Origin: Rhizobiales bacterium YIM 77505
GTDB lineage: Bacteria > Pseudomonadota > Alphaproteobacteria > Rhizobiales > Beijerinckiaceae
DNA length: 64,000 nt
NCBI GenBank assembly: GCA_000745135.1
Contig: JQNH01000001.1
Span: forward strand, 4,077,501 to 4,141,500
Direction: 5' to 3'
The translations under genes and the position numbers were made by a program. This document shows positions 1 through 8,881 of this stretch, in pieces. Position 1 is the first letter of the stretch; the number at the start of each line of letters is the position of its first letter. Below the pieces are notes generated by a model that was not told where the DNA came from, did no database searches, and saw only the letters and a program-made list of their open reading frames with translations.

Positions 1-648
1 ACGACGCTGCTCTCGACGATCGCCGGGTTCCTCGCTCCGAGCGACGGGCAGGTCCTCCTGAACGGCGCACCGATCGAGGGACCGGGCGCTGACCGCGGGG
101 TCGTCTTCCAGCGCCACGCCTTGATGCCTTGGCTCAACGTGGCGGACAATGTGGCCTTCGGTCCGAAGATGCGGGGCGTACCGGCAGCCATGCGCCGCCG
201 GATCGCCCTCGAGAAGCTGGCGCTCGTCGGCCTCGAGGAGTTCGCCGACCGGATGATCTACGAACTCTCCGGCGGCATGCAGCAGCGGGTCGGGATCGCA
301 AGAGCGCTGGCGAGCGACCCCGACGTTCTGCTCATGGACGAGCCTCTGGGCGCCCTCGACGCCCTTACGCGCGAGCAGGCGCAGGAACTCATCCTCGATG
401 TCTGGCACCGCACGGGGAAGATGGTCTTCTTCATCACTCATAGCGTCGAGGAGGCGGTGTTCCTCGCCACCAGGATCGTCGTCATGACCCCGCGTCCGGG
501 GAAGATCGAGCGCGTGATCGAGGTCGGTTTCGGCCGCCGCTACATCGAATGCCGCGACGCCCGCGCCGTGAAGTCGGATGGCGACTTCATCCGCTTCCGC
601 GAGGAAGTGCTGGCGCATATCCACCGCCGCGATACGACAGTGGTATGA
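1..648 (+). CDS. ABC transporter ATP-binding protein (nitrate/sulfonate/taurine type), 5' truncated by window edge
   Basis: This is the cytoplasmic ATPase of an ABC importer. The frame is open from base 1; the first codons ([10 protein letters not shown]) are the tail of the Walker A region, so about 40 residues lie outside the window. Visible motifs are the Q-loop ([11 protein letters not shown]), the signature [15 protein letters not shown], Walker B ([12 protein letters not shown]) and the H-loop (FFITHS). The Q-loop followed by LMPW and the ALDALTRE D-loop are typical of the TauB/SsuB/NrtD branch. The permease follows at once, and the solute-binding gene is presumably upstream. The substrate cannot be told from this subunit. 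Confidence 0.93.
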   Translation, partial: TTLLSTIAGFLAPSDGQVLLNGAPIEGPGADRGVVFQRHALMPWLNVADNVAFGPKMRGVPAAMRRRIALEKLALVGLEEFADRMIYELSGGMQQRVGIARALASDPDVLLMDEPLGALDALTREQAQELILDVWHRTGKMVFFITHSVEEAVFLATRIVVMTPRPGKIERVIEVGFGRRYIECRDARAVKSDGDFIRFREEVLAHIHRRDTTVV

Positions 649-659
649 GGAGGCGCGCA

Positions 660-1526
660 ATGGCCAAAGCCGCTCCCCTGGCCACACCCGTCGTTGTGAG
701 AGAAGGCTTGCCACGAAAGCAAGGCGGAAAGCCAAAGGTCAGCCGCTACGTGACTCCCGGCGAGGGGTCGAGCGTCGTCATGAGCACGCTGACCATAGTC
801 GCGCTCATCTCCTTGTGGTGGCTTGCAACGCATCTCGGCTGGATCCGTCCCCTGTTCCTGCCGAAGCCCGAAGCCATCTGGGGTGCGATCAAGCAGTCGC
901 TTGCGGGCGAACTCGACAACCACACCCTCTGGGGGCACATCGGCTGGAGCCTGGCGAGGGTGGTGAGCGCCTTCGCGCTTGCCGTCGCGACGGGCGTTCC
1001 AGTAGGCCTCATGATGGGGATGAGCCGGATTGCGCGCGGCATCTTCGATCCGCCGATCGAGTTCTATCGGCCGCTGCCCCCGCTCGCTTACTTGCCCTTG
1101 ATGATCATCTGGTTCGGCATCGGGGAGCTTTCGAAAATCCTGCTCATCTATCTGGCCTGCTTTGCTCCGGTGGCGCTCGCCGCGCGGGCCGGGGTGCGTT
1201 CCGTGAGCCAGGAGCAGATCCACGCCGCCCTCTCGATGGGGGCGAGCCGATGGCAGGTGGTGCGCTACGTCGTCCTGCCCTCGGCCTTGCCGGAGATCCT
1301 GGTTGGGCTGCGGATCGGGATGGGGGTCGGCTGGACGACGCTCGTGGCGGCGGAGATGGTTGCGGCAAACGCTGGGCTCGGGCAGATGGTGCTCAATGCC
1401 TCGAACTTCCTGCGCACCGACGTCGTCATCATGGGCATCATCCTCATCGGCGTCTTCGCCTACGCCTTCGAGCTCCTCATGCGCCGCCTCGAAGCCTGGC
1501 TCGTGCCCTGGAAGGGCAAGGTGTAA
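660..1526 (+). CDS. ABC transporter permease (nitrate/sulfonate/taurine type)
   Basis: Inner-membrane permease, 288 aa, partner of the preceding ATPase. The start at 660 is chosen because GAGGAGG lies about 6 bases upstream; an in-frame ATG at 645 overlaps the ATPase stop but has no ribosome-binding site. A long cytoplasmic N-terminus precedes the first helix (about residue 40). The EAA loop that contacts the ATPase is recognisable around HAALSMGASRWQVVRYVVLPSALPEI (given here as separate halves: HAALSMGASRWQVV and VVLPSALPEI). The family resembles TauC/SsuC. The two genes form one translationally close unit. Confidence 0.9.
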   Translation: MAKAAPLATPVVVREGLPRKQGGKPKVSRYVTPGEGSSVVMSTLTIVALISLWWLATHLGWIRPLFLPKPEAIWGAIKQSLAGELDNHTLWGHIGWSLARVVSAFALAVATGVPVGLMMGMSRIARGIFDPPIEFYRPLPPLAYLPLMIIWFGIGELSKILLIYLACFAPVALAARAGVRSVSQEQIHAALSMGASRWQVVRYVVLPSALPEILVGLRIGMGVGWTTLVAAEMVAANAGLGQMVLNASNFLRTDVVIMGIILIGVFAYAFELLMRRLEAWLVPWKGKV

Positions 1527-1581
1527 GGCACCGTCCGATGGAATGTGGAATGGTCGGGTGAGGCCAGGATCGGATCCGGGC

Positions 1582-1642
1582 TTAAACCTTCCCTTAACCT
1601 TACGTCGGGCTTAACTCATTGCCAGGCGTCGCCGAACGTTAA
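1582..1642. promoter_or_regulatory. Cluster of four TTAA half-sites upstream of tolQ
   Basis: Four TTAA tetramers (1582, 1594, 1611 and 1639) occur within about 60 bases of otherwise GC-rich DNA in the 246-base gap before tolQ. Two are TTAAC. The spacings are N8, N13 and N24, so none matches the exact CtrA consensus TTAA-N7-TTAA. The cluster marks a probable promoter for the tol operon; CtrA control is only a possibility. Confidence 0.35.
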
Positions 1643-1772
1643 GCGTCTTGGCGAGCTCATATTTTGGCCAGAATCGAGGGCGACCAACGGACGTGGCACA
1701 GGTCCCGCCAGAACGACCACAAGACAGGGTGGTCTCTCTTCACTGGACCGCCCGACAACAAGGACGCTTCGC

Positions 1773-2492
1773 ATGAACCCGGCTGACGCCGCCCAAGGCG
1801 CGCAGATCGCCCACGACATGTCGCTCTGGGGCCTCTTCTGGAGCGCCCATATCGTCGTGAAGCTCGTGATGCTGGGGCTGCTGGGCGCCTCCATCTGGTG
1901 CTGGGCGATCATCGTCGACAAGACATTGCTCTTCGCTCGCACCAAAGCCGCCATGGACCGCTTCGAGGAGGTGTTCTGGTCCGGCCAGTCCCTCGAAGAG
2001 CTTTACCTCAACCTGCAGAGCCGGCCGAACAGCGGGCTCGCGGCCCTCTTCGTCGCCGCCATGCGCGAATGGAAGCGCTCCTTCGAGGGCTCCGGCCGCT
2101 CGGTGGCGAGCTTGTCGCAGCGCATCGACAAGGTGCTCGACGTCACCATCCAGCGCGAGGTGGAGCGGCTTGAATCGAAGCTCCTCGTCCTCGCCTCGAT
2201 CGGCTCGGCCGGTCCCTATATCGGCCTCTTCGGAACCGTCTGGGGCATCATGACCTCCTTCACCTCTATCGCCGCTTCGAAGAACACGAGCCTCGCCGTC
2301 GTGGCGCCGGGCATCGCCGAGGCGCTGTTCGCCACCGCCATCGGGCTCTTCGCCGCGATCCCCGCCGTGCTCGCCTACAACAAGCTGCAGTCGCAGGTGA
2401 CCAAGCTCCAGAACCGGCTCGAGGGCTTCGCCGACGAGTTCTCGGCGATCCTGTCGCGGCAGATCGACGAGCGCCTGGCGCACGCGGCATGA
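1773..2492 (+). CDS. tolQ: Tol-Pal system proton channel subunit TolQ
   Basis: Inner-membrane TolQ, 239 aa, MotA/TolQ/ExbB family. With TolR it forms the proton-motive-force-driven motor that energises TolA and helps outer-membrane constriction at division. It has one N-terminal helix (about residues 22-42) and two C-terminal helices around YIGLFGTVWGIMTSF and ALFATAIGLFAAIPAVLAYN, the classic TolQ signature. The start MNPADAAQ is chosen over an upstream in-frame ATG at 1545 because TolQ homology begins there and AAGGA precedes it. It is first in a tolQRAB unit; the usual ybgC upstream neighbour is absent here. Confidence 0.97.
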   Translation: MNPADAAQGAQIAHDMSLWGLFWSAHIVVKLVMLGLLGASIWCWAIIVDKTLLFARTKAAMDRFEEVFWSGQSLEELYLNLQSRPNSGLAALFVAAMREWKRSFEGSGRSVASLSQRIDKVLDVTIQREVERLESKLLVLASIGSAGPYIGLFGTVWGIMTSFTSIAASKNTSLAVVAPGIAEALFATAIGLFAAIPAVLAYNKLQSQVTKLQNRLEGFADEFSAILSRQIDERLAHAA

Positions 2493-2502
2493 GGACGGGC
2501 TG

Positions 2503-2958
2503 ATGGCAATCGCATCCGGAGGCATTGCCCACGGCACCGCCGAGCTGCGTCGTCGCCGGCGCGGCCGGAGGCGGGGCGCGATCAATGAGATCAACATGAC
2601 GCCCTTCATCGACGTCATGCTGGTGCTGCTCATCATCTTCATGGTCACCGCGCCCCTCATGACGGCGGGCGTGCCGCTCGACCTGCCGAAGGCGGGTGCC
2701 GCGGCGCTCAATGTTGACACCAAGCCGCTGACTCTCTCGATCCGCGCCAATGGCGAGGTCTATCTCGGGGACAACGCGCTTCCCGACGGCGAGATCGTGC
2801 CGCGTCTCTCGGCGGCGGCGAAGCAAGGCTTCGACGAGCGGATCTACGTGCGCGGGGACAAGAAGGTCGATTACGGGCGCGTGGCCCAGATCATGGCGCT
2901 GGTGACGAATGCCGGCTTCAAGCGCGTGGCGCTTGTGACGGAGCAGGACCAGCGCTAG
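2503..2958 (+). CDS. tolR: Tol-Pal system protein TolR
   Basis: ExbD/TolR family protein, 151 aa, single-pass inner-membrane partner of TolQ. A basic N-terminus (residues 15-25) precedes the conserved NEINMTPFIDVMLVLLIIFMV helix, whose Asp is the proton-relay residue known in the family; the C-terminal half is periplasmic. It lies 10 bases after tolQ and 44 bases before tolA, so co-transcription is clear. Confidence 0.97.
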   Translation: MAIASGGIAHGTAELRRRRRGRRRGAINEINMTPFIDVMLVLLIIFMVTAPLMTAGVPLDLPKAGAAALNVDTKPLTLSIRANGEVYLGDNALPDGEIVPRLSAAAKQGFDERIYVRGDKKVDYGRVAQIMALVTNAGFKRVALVTEQDQR

Positions 2959-3002
2959 CGCTTGACGGTGCTCAAGCTTGCCGGCCTGGAGTGGGGAGCA
3001 GA

Positions 3003-4202
3003 GTGGGGCTGAAGTTCGACAGGAACGAGCCGGGGGTCTGGGTGTCGGGGGCGGCGCATGCCGCGCTCCTCGTCGCGGGCCTCTTCGCCTTCTCGTCGAG
3101 CCAGTTCCCGGACGCTGCCGAAGGGATCCCGGTCGAGATCATCACCGACAACCAGCTCTCCGAGATCACCAAAGGCGAGAGCAACGCCGAGAAGCCCCAA
3201 CCCGATCCGAAGCCGCGGGTCGACCGCGTCGCGGAGAAGCAGGAGGAGCGCGATCCAGGCGAAGCGAAGCGCGACGCGCCTTCGCCGCCGACCCGGCCTG
3301 CCGAGATGAAGACCGACGACAAGCCGGTCGAGGCCGCCCTGCCGCCCCCGCCTCCGCCTCCCGCGCGGCCCGAGCGCCTCAACCCTGAGCCGGCAAAGCA
3401 GGCCGAGGCAAAGCCTGACCCCAAGCCGCCCGTGCCGCCCAAACGCGAAGAACTGGCGAAGCTCCTCGAGCAGCAAGAGGCCGAGCTCAGGGCCCAGGCC
3501 GAAGCCAGGGCGAAGGCTGAAGCCGAGGCGCGCAAGGCCGCCGCGGAAGCCAAGGCGAAGGCCGAGGCGGAAGCGAAGGCCAGGGCCCTCGCCGAGGCGA
3601 AAGCCAGGGAGGAAGCAGAGGCGAAGGCCGAAGCCGAGCGGCAGAAGAAGCTTGCAGAGGAGCGGGCGAAGAAGCTCGCGGAAGCGAAGGCCAAGGCCGA
3701 ACGGGAAAAGGCGGAGGCCGAGGCGAAAGCCAAGAAGCAGGCTGAGCTCGCAGACAAGTTCAATCCGGGCGACATCGCCCGCCTCCTCGCCTCAAAGGAG
3801 CCGGCGCAGTCGTCAGGCTCGACCGGTCGCGAGGTGCAGCGCACCGCGTCGCTCGGCACGGCGACCGGCAATGCTCAGCGGCTGAACCCCAGCCAGCGCG
3901 ACGCCCTCATGGGCATCATCCGCGACCAGCTCCACCGTTGCTGGCAGGCGCCGATCGCCGCGCAAGGCGCGCCGAAACCGCCGGTTCCGACGGTCCGGGT
4001 CAGCCTGAACCAGGATGGTTCGCTTGCGCGCGAGCCGGCCGTTCTCAACAGCTCCAGCGATCCGCTCTTCCGCGTCGTGGCCGATTCGGCCACCCGGGCG
4101 ACCCGGCGCTGCTCGCCGCTCAGGATCCCGGCCCAATTCCAGCCTTATTACCAGGATTGGAAGGATCTTGTGGTGAATTTCGACCCGCGCGATCTCGGCT
4201 GA
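3003..4202 (+). CDS. tolA: Tol-Pal system protein TolA (TonB/TolA C-terminal domain)
   Basis: TolA, about 399 aa, spans the periplasm from TolQR to TolB/Pal. It has an N-terminal inner-membrane anchor ([13 protein letters not shown]), a Pro-rich stretch near residues 110-140, and a long Ala/Lys/Glu-rich helix with AKAEAEAK-type repeats (about residues 145-260). The globular C-terminal domain includes [13 protein letters not shown] and an '[17 protein letters not shown]' region. A GTG start at 3003 is preferred, with GGGGAG 5' to it; a GTG at 2991 is an alternative four codons upstream. The repetitive helix is typical and not a sign of damage. Confidence 0.93.
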   Translation: MGLKFDRNEPGVWVSGAAHAALLVAGLFAFSSSQFPDAAEGIPVEIITDNQLSEITKGESNAEKPQPDPKPRVDRVAEKQEERDPGEAKRDAPSPPTRPAEMKTDDKPVEAALPPPPPPPARPERLNPEPAKQAEAKPDPKPPVPPKREELAKLLEQQEAELRAQAEARAKAEAEARKAAAEAKAKAEAEAKARALAEAKAREEAEAKAEAERQKKLAEERAKKLAEAKAKAEREKAEAEAKAKKQAELADKFNPGDIARLLASKEPAQSSGSTGREVQRTASLGTATGNAQRLNPSQRDALMGIIRDQLHRCWQAPIAAQGAPKPPVPTVRVSLNQDGSLAREPAVLNSSSDPLFRVVADSATRATRRCSPLRIPAQFQPYYQDWKDLVVNFDPRDLG

Positions 4203-4249
4203 TGCCGGCTCGCCGGATGGACAGCCTCCAGCTCTTCCGACGAATTGAG

Positions 4250-5593
4250 ATGCCCGCCCTCTCGAAAGCTTGCGCCAGAGCTTGCGGCCTCGGCCTCGCG
4301 GCCCTGAGCCTCTTCGCCGCGCTCCCCGCGGCGCCGCCCGCCCGCGCCGAACTCGTCATCGACGTCAGGCGTGGCAACTTCCAGCCCATTCCCATCGCCA
4401 TTGCCGACTTCGCAGGCGACCCGGGCCTCGGCCAGCAGATCGCCGGCATCATCACCAACAATCTGCGCCGCTCGGGATATTTCGCGCCGATCGAGAAGGG
4501 TCGCTTTCCGGAGCAGCCGGCCTTCGATGCAGCGCCTCGCTTCGATGCCTGGAGGGCTGCGGGAGCGCAGGGCCTCATTACGGGACGCGTCACGCGCGAC
4601 CCCTCGGGACGGCTCAAGACCGAGTTCCGGCTCTGGGACGTCTATGCCGGCCAGCAGATCACGGGTCAGCAATACTTCACCGATCCCAACAACTGGCGGC
4701 GCGTTGGCCACATTATCTCGGATGCCGCCTATACCAAGATCACCGGGCTTGGCGGCTTCTTCGACACGCGCATCGTCTTCGTCGACGAGTCGGGGCCGAA
4801 GGAGAACCGCCGCAAGCGCCTCGCCATCATGGACCAGGACGGTGGCAACGTCCGCTACCTGACTCAGGGCGACAACCTCGTCGTCACGCCGCGCTACTCG
4901 CCGACGACGCAGGACATCGCCTTCATGTCCCAGGCGGCGGGGCAGCAGCCGCGGGTGCAGGTCATCAACCTCGAGACCGGCGCGCGCCAGATCGTCGGCA
5001 ACTTCCCCGACATGACCTCCTCGCCCCGCTTCTCGCCGGACGGGCAGCGCATTGTCATGAGCCTGCAGCAGGGCGGCAACGCCAACATCTATGTGATGGA
5101 CCTCGCCTCCCGCACCACGACGCGCATCACCTCGACTGGCGCCATCGACACCTCTCCGTCCTTCTCGCCCGACGGCTCGCAGATCGTGTTCGAGAGCGAC
5201 CGGGGCGGGCAGCAGCAGATCTATGTAATGGGGGCGGACGGCTCGAACCCGCGCCGCATCTCCTTCGGCGAGGGCTCCTATTCGCAGCCGGCGTGGTCGC
5301 CGAGGGGCGACTACATCGCCTTCACCAAGCGCACCCGCAACGGCTTCGCCATCGGCATCATGCGGCCTGACGGCTCGGGCGAGCGCATCCTGACGGAGGG
5401 GTTCCACAACGAGGGGCCGACCTGGGCGCCCAACGGCCAATACATCATGTTCTTCCGCGATCCCGGCGGGCAATCGGGCGGCAAGCTCTACATGGTCGAC
5501 ATCACGGGCCGCGTCGAGCAGCCCGTGCCGACCCCGTCCTTCGCCTCCGACCCCACCTGGTCGCCGCTCCTGACCGACACGCGGGGGAACTGA
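4250..5593 (+). CDS. tolB: Tol-Pal system beta-propeller protein TolB
   Basis: Periplasmic TolB, about 447 aa, which binds Pal and TolA. A Sec signal peptide ([11 protein letters not shown]... with cleavage near APPARA-E) precedes the N-terminal domain ([20 protein letters not shown]) and six propeller blades with repeated '[11 protein letters not shown]', '[11 protein letters not shown]', '[11 protein letters not shown]' and '[11 protein letters not shown]' motifs. The start is uncertain: 4250 gives a normal signal peptide, while in-frame ATGs at 4202 (overlapping the tolA stop) and 4217 would add an unusual N-terminus. Pal does not follow directly, as it does in most genomes, but lies 3.7 kb downstream. 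Confidence 0.95.
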   Translation: MPALSKACARACGLGLAALSLFAALPAAPPARAELVIDVRRGNFQPIPIAIADFAGDPGLGQQIAGIITNNLRRSGYFAPIEKGRFPEQPAFDAAPRFDAWRAAGAQGLITGRVTRDPSGRLKTEFRLWDVYAGQQITGQQYFTDPNNWRRVGHIISDAAYTKITGLGGFFDTRIVFVDESGPKENRRKRLAIMDQDGGNVRYLTQGDNLVVTPRYSPTTQDIAFMSQAAGQQPRVQVINLETGARQIVGNFPDMTSSPRFSPDGQRIVMSLQQGGNANIYVMDLASRTTTRITSTGAIDTSPSFSPDGSQIVFESDRGGQQQIYVMGADGSNPRRISFGEGSYSQPAWSPRGDYIAFTKRTRNGFAIGIMRPDGSGERILTEGFHNEGPTWAPNGQYIMFFRDPGGQSGGKLYMVDITGRVEQPVPTPSFASDPTWSPLLTDTRGN

Positions 5594-5721
5594 CCTCGCT
5601 TCTCCCTTTGGGAGAAGCGAGGCGGCAGCCGACCGGATGAGGGGAGGGTCCTTTCCGGAGAGGGCACGCCCCTCACCCGGTCGGCTGCCGCGGCGACTCG
5701 ACCTCTCCCTCCAGGAGAGGT
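5594..5721. repeat. Composite palindromic intergenic repeat of three consecutive hairpins
   Basis: Three inverted repeats follow tolB. 5594-5622 is a perfect 13-bp stem with a TTT loop starting at the tolB stop. 5622-5644 pairs with 5669-5691 as a 23-bp stem with one mismatch. 5701-5721 has 8-bp arms (ACCTCTCC/GGAGAGGT). None is followed by a T-tract. The sequence vocabulary (CTCTCCC...GGGAGAGG, GCGGCAGCCGACCGG) matches the mosaic intergenic repeats seen in rhizobial genomes. The first hairpin may still help terminate or protect the tol mRNA. Confidence 0.7.
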
Positions 5722-5727
5722 GGGGGC

Positions 5728-5744
5728 GGCGCTTGACAAGCGCC
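5728..5744. promoter_or_regulatory. Perfect dyad GGCGCTT-GAC-AAGCGCC upstream of the chromate genes
   Basis: A 17-bp inverted repeat with 7-bp arms lies 94 bases before the rhodanese-ChrB start. Its centre contains CTTGAC, a good alphaproteobacterial -35 hexamer. A repressor bound to the dyad would cover that hexamer, so this is a candidate operator/promoter for the chrB-chrA unit. No clear -10 could be read. Confidence 0.4.
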
Positions 5745-5838
5745 CGGCGTCGCCGTTCTCATCGACGCATGGGGAATGCGATCTCCCCACGAGGCGACAG
5801 GCCGAAGCATCGCGTCCCTCCCGATCTGAGGACGCATC

Positions 5839-6669
5839 ATGTCGTCGCCCAACACCATCTCCGTCGAGAAGCTTGCGCGCCTGATCGGCACGCCCAAATG
5901 CCCGACCCTCATCGATGTACGAACGGATGAGGATTTCGCCGCCGATCCGCGCCTCGTTCCCGGCTCGGTGCGCCGGCCTTTCGGTGAGGTCGCCGAATGG
6001 GCGGCGGAGTTCGAGGGCCGCTCCGCCGTCGTCATCTGCCAGAAGGGCTTGAAGCTCAGCCAGGGTGTCGCCGCTTGGCTCCGGCATGCCGGCGTGCCGG
6101 CCGACATCCTCGAAGGCGGCGTTCGCGCCTGGGCGGAGGGCGGTCAGCCCAGGATGCCGACCGAGAAGCTGCCGCCGCGCGACGCGAGAGGGCGGACCGT
6201 GTGGGTCACGCGAGCGCGGCCGAAGATCGACCGCATTGCCTGCCCGTGGCTCATCCGCCGCTTCGTCGATCCGAATGCCGTGTTTCTCTTCGTCGCCCCG
6301 TCGGAGGTCGAGGCAGTCGCGGAGCGCTTCAGGGCGGCGCCCTTCGACATCGACGCGCCCGGCGTCTTCTGGACCCACCGGGGCGAGAGATGCAGCTTCG
6401 ACGTCATGGTGGAGGAGTTCGGGCTCATCACGCCGCCGCTCCTTCATCTCGCCCGGATCGTGCGCGGCGCCGACACCGCCAGGGTCGATCTTGCGCCAGA
6501 GGCGCCCGGGCTGCTCGCCGCCTCGCTTGGTCTCTCGCGCATGTACCCCGACGACCTCGCCCAGCTCGAGGCGGGGATGCTCCTCTACGACGCCTTCTAC
6601 CGCTGGTGCCGCGACGCCACCGGCGAGACCCACAATTGGCCGACCAACAAGCTGGGACCGACGCGATGA
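5839..6669 (+). CDS. chrB: Rhodanese-like / chromate-resistance ChrB C-terminal domain fusion
   Basis: A 276-aa protein with two domains. Residues 1-110 are rhodanese-like (LIDVRTDEDF, active-site loop ICQKGLKLSQG with the catalytic Cys, then LEGGVRAWAEGG). Residues about 120-276 match the C-terminal domain of ChrB-type chromate resistance proteins (VWVTRARPKIDRIACPWLIRRFVDP; TGETHNWPTN at the end). The N-terminal regulatory domain of classical ChrB is replaced by the rhodanese. The stop overlaps the chrA start (ATGA), so the two are translationally coupled and probably act together in chromate or related oxyanion resistance. The exact biochemical role is unknown. Confidence 0.85.
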   Translation: MSSPNTISVEKLARLIGTPKCPTLIDVRTDEDFAADPRLVPGSVRRPFGEVAEWAAEFEGRSAVVICQKGLKLSQGVAAWLRHAGVPADILEGGVRAWAEGGQPRMPTEKLPPRDARGRTVWVTRARPKIDRIACPWLIRRFVDPNAVFLFVAPSEVEAVAERFRAAPFDIDAPGVFWTHRGERCSFDVMVEEFGLITPPLLHLARIVRGADTARVDLAPEAPGLLAASLGLSRMYPDDLAQLEAGMLLYDAFYRWCRDATGETHNWPTNKLGPTR

Positions 6670-8084
6670 GCGACGCGATCTTGTCGGCACGGCCTGCGGA
6701 GGATGCTCCGCGCGCCCACGGCGTCACCCTGGGTGAGGCCTTCCGGGTATGGTTGCGCGTAGCGGCGCTCTCCTTCGGCGGGCCGGCCGGGCAGATTGCC
6801 GTGATGCATCGCATCCTCGTCGAGGAGAAGCGGTGGATTTCCGAGAGCCGGTTCCTGCACGCGCTCAACTACTGCATGCTCCTGCCCGGCCCTGAGGCGC
6901 AGCAGCTCGCCACTTATGTCGGCTGGCTCATGCACCGGACGCTCGGCGGCGTCATGGCGGGAGGCCTGTTCATCTTGCCCGGCGTCGTCGCCATCATGGG
7001 CTTGAGCTGGATCTACGCCCTCTACGGCAAGGTCGGCTTCGTCGCCGCGCTGTTCTTTGGCCTGAAGGCGGCGGTGCTCGCCATCGTGCTTGAGGCCGTG
7101 GCTCGGGTCGGCCAGCGTGCCCTCAAGAACCGGGTCATGATCGCGCTGGCGGCGGCGGCGTTCGTCGCGATCTTCTTCCTCGACGTGCCGTTTCCCCTCG
7201 TCATCCTCGCCGCCGGGCTGATCGGCTTTGTGGGCGGCCGGGCCGGCCGGCCGGAGTTCCAGGTCGGGGGAGGGCACGGCAACGGCGGGAGGCCAGGCCT
7301 CTCCGATGCCGACAGCCTTCTCGGCGAGGAACTGCCGTCCCATGCGCGTCCGACCATGGGGCAGAGCCTGCGCATCTCGGCGGTTTGGCTCGCCCTGTGG
7401 CTCCTGCCAGTGGCTGCGATCCTCATTGCGCTCGGACAGGGCAATGTCTTCGGCGAGATCGCCTTGTTCTTCTCCAAGATGGCGATGGTCACGTTCGGGG
7501 GCGCCTATGCGGTGCTGGCCTATGTGGCGCAGGAAGCGGTCGAGCACTACGGCTGGCTGCAGCCGGGCGAGATGCTCGATGGGCTCGGCATGGCGGAGAC
7601 CACCCCCGGGCCGCTCATCATGGTGCTGCAGTTCGTGGGCTTCATGGCTGCGTTCCGCGAGCCGGGGTCCTTAAGCCCCCTCGTCGCTGGGACGCTCGGT
7701 GGATTGCTCGCCACCTGGGTGACGTTCATTCCCTGCTTTCTATGGATCTTCCTCGGCGCTCCCTTCGTCGAGCGGTTGCGGGGCAACCGGGCGCTGAGCG
7801 GAGCCCTCTCGGCAATCACCGCGGCGGTGGTCGGTGTCATCCTGAACCTCGCCGTCTGGTTCGCCATTCACACGGTCTTCGCAGCCACGACGCCGATGCG
7901 GTTCGGGCCCGTGTCATTCGACGCTCCGGTCCTGGGCAGCGCCAACCTGTGGGCGCTTGGCCTCGCCGGCGCGGCGATGGTGGCCATGTTTTGCTTCAAG
8001 GCCGGAATGATTCCGGTCCTTCTAGCCTGCTCGGCCATAGGCCTCGCGCTTCACGCGGCAGGGCTCGTGCACGGCCCGACCTGA
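6666..8084 (+). CDS. chrA: Chromate transporter ChrA (CHR family, two-domain)
   Basis: Inner-membrane efflux protein, 472 aa, with two homologous CHR halves. The N half carries LSFGGPAGQIAVMHR and LLPGPEAQQLATYVGW; the C half carries VTFGGAYAVLAYVAQ and TTPGPLIMVLQFVGF. About ten hydrophobic segments are visible, with a charged loop around residues 190-230. The family exports chromate using the proton gradient. The start overlaps the preceding stop by four bases. The pair sits inside what is normally a continuous tol-pal operon, suggesting insertion. Confidence 0.92.
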   Translation: MSDAILSARPAEDAPRAHGVTLGEAFRVWLRVAALSFGGPAGQIAVMHRILVEEKRWISESRFLHALNYCMLLPGPEAQQLATYVGWLMHRTLGGVMAGGLFILPGVVAIMGLSWIYALYGKVGFVAALFFGLKAAVLAIVLEAVARVGQRALKNRVMIALAAAAFVAIFFLDVPFPLVILAAGLIGFVGGRAGRPEFQVGGGHGNGGRPGLSDADSLLGEELPSHARPTMGQSLRISAVWLALWLLPVAAILIALGQGNVFGEIALFFSKMAMVTFGGAYAVLAYVAQEAVEHYGWLQPGEMLDGLGMAETTPGPLIMVLQFVGFMAAFREPGSLSPLVAGTLGGLLATWVTFIPCFLWIFLGAPFVERLRGNRALSGALSAITAAVVGVILNLAVWFAIHTVFAATTPMRFGPVSFDAPVLGSANLWALGLAGAAMVAMFCFKAGMIPVLLACSAIGLALHAAGLVHGPT

Positions 8085-8279
8085 CGCGCTTGCGCGTTCT
8101 TGAGCCTCAAGCCGAGTAGTGCAGCGAGGCTCAGTTGGTCGTTCTTGGGGAAAGAAGGTCTCTCGGGACCTCGACAATCAGCCCGTCTGGCGTGCCCCTG
8201 GCCCGCGCGGCCAGGGCCCAGCATCGGCAGGCTTCGTGCGGCGCAGGACCACGCGACGCGGTCTCCTGCGCAAGGGCCG

Positions 8280-8552
8280 TCAGCGCCGGCGGAACTGAGG
8301 CGGGCGGGACGGACGAGGCCCGGACGAGGCGCGCTCGTCCTTGTGGCGGAACACAAGACGTCCCTTCTCGAGGTCGTAAGGCGACATCTCGACCGTGACC
8401 CGGTCCCCCGCCAGGGTCTTGATCCGGTTCTTCTTCATCTTCCCGGCCGTGTAGGCGATGATCTCGTGCCCGGTGTCGAGCTGCACGCGGAAGCGCGTAT
8501 CAGGCAGGGCCTCGAGCACGACGCCCTCGAATTGCATCAGTTCTTCCTTCAT
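8280..8552 (-). CDS. infA: Translation initiation factor IF-1
   Basis: S1/OB-fold factor of 90 aa that binds the ribosomal A site during initiation. The core [38 protein letters not shown] and [18 protein letters not shown] is unmistakable. A basic C-terminal tail ([11 protein letters not shown]) extends about 18 residues past the usual 72-aa length, as in second IF-1 copies of some alphaproteobacteria. The start at 8552 has AAAGG six bases upstream; an ATG at 8558 is too close to that site. It is on the opposite strand to the tol genes and just downstream of cspA. Confidence 0.94.
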   Translation of the reverse strand: MKEELMQFEGVVLEALPDTRFRVQLDTGHEIIAYTAGKMKKNRIKTLAGDRVTVEMSPYDLEKGRLVFRHKDERASSGPRPSRPPQFRRR

Positions 8553-8596
8553 CGGCATCCTTTCCGTTTACAGGTCGAATCCCGTCGGAACCTAGC

Positions 8597-8621
8597 AAAA
8601 AGGCCGCTCCGAAGAACGGCC
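8597..8621 (-). terminator. Intrinsic terminator of cspA (UUCG tetraloop)
   Basis: On the minus strand an 8-bp stem (GGCCGTTC/GAGCGGCC, with one G-T pair) is closed by a TTCG loop flanked by C and G, an exceptionally stable tetraloop. It is followed by TTTTT (A-tract 8597-8601 on the plus strand). It lies 50 bases after the cspA stop and separates cspA from infA. Confidence 0.85.
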
Positions 8622-8671
8622 CCCTTTGGCTCACGAGGGCGAGCCCTCGCGCAGGCTTATGCCTGTCCTTG

Positions 8672-8881
8672 TTACGCCGCCTTCAGGTTCACGGCGGCCT
8701 GCTTGCCGTTGCGACGGTCCGTCTGAAGCTCGTACGAGATCTTCTGACCCTCGCGCAAGCCGACCATGCCTGAACGCTCGACGGCGCTCACATGGACGAA
8801 CACGTCCTTGCCGCCGGCATCCGGCTGGATGAAACCGTAGCCCTTCTGCTCGTTGAACCACTTCACGGTCCCGGTGTTCAT
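8672..8881 (-). CDS. cspA: Cold-shock protein (CspA family)
   Basis: A 69-aa single CSD-fold nucleic-acid chaperone. The RNA-binding motifs RNP1 (KGYGFI) and RNP2 (VFVHVS) are intact: MNTGTVKWFNEQKGYGFIQP, then DVFVHVSAVERSGM. The length is normal. The gene has a dedicated terminator downstream and about 450 bases of non-coding DNA upstream. Temperature control through the leader is likely from family behaviour, not shown here. Confidence 0.96.
   Translation of the reverse strand: MNTGTVKWFNEQKGYGFIQPDAGGKDVFVHVSAVERSGMVGLREGQKISYELQTDRRNGKQAAVNLKAA

Noticed and set aside
3480-3760. Short repeats in tolA as a mobile or recombined repeat
   Set aside because: AKAEAEAK-type repetition is the normal helical domain of TolA and needs no special explanation.
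4148-5473. 441-codon minus-strand frame opposite tolB
   Set aside because: It is an antisense shadow of tolB in GC-rich DNA; the composition is Arg/Asp/Ala-rich and no motif is present.
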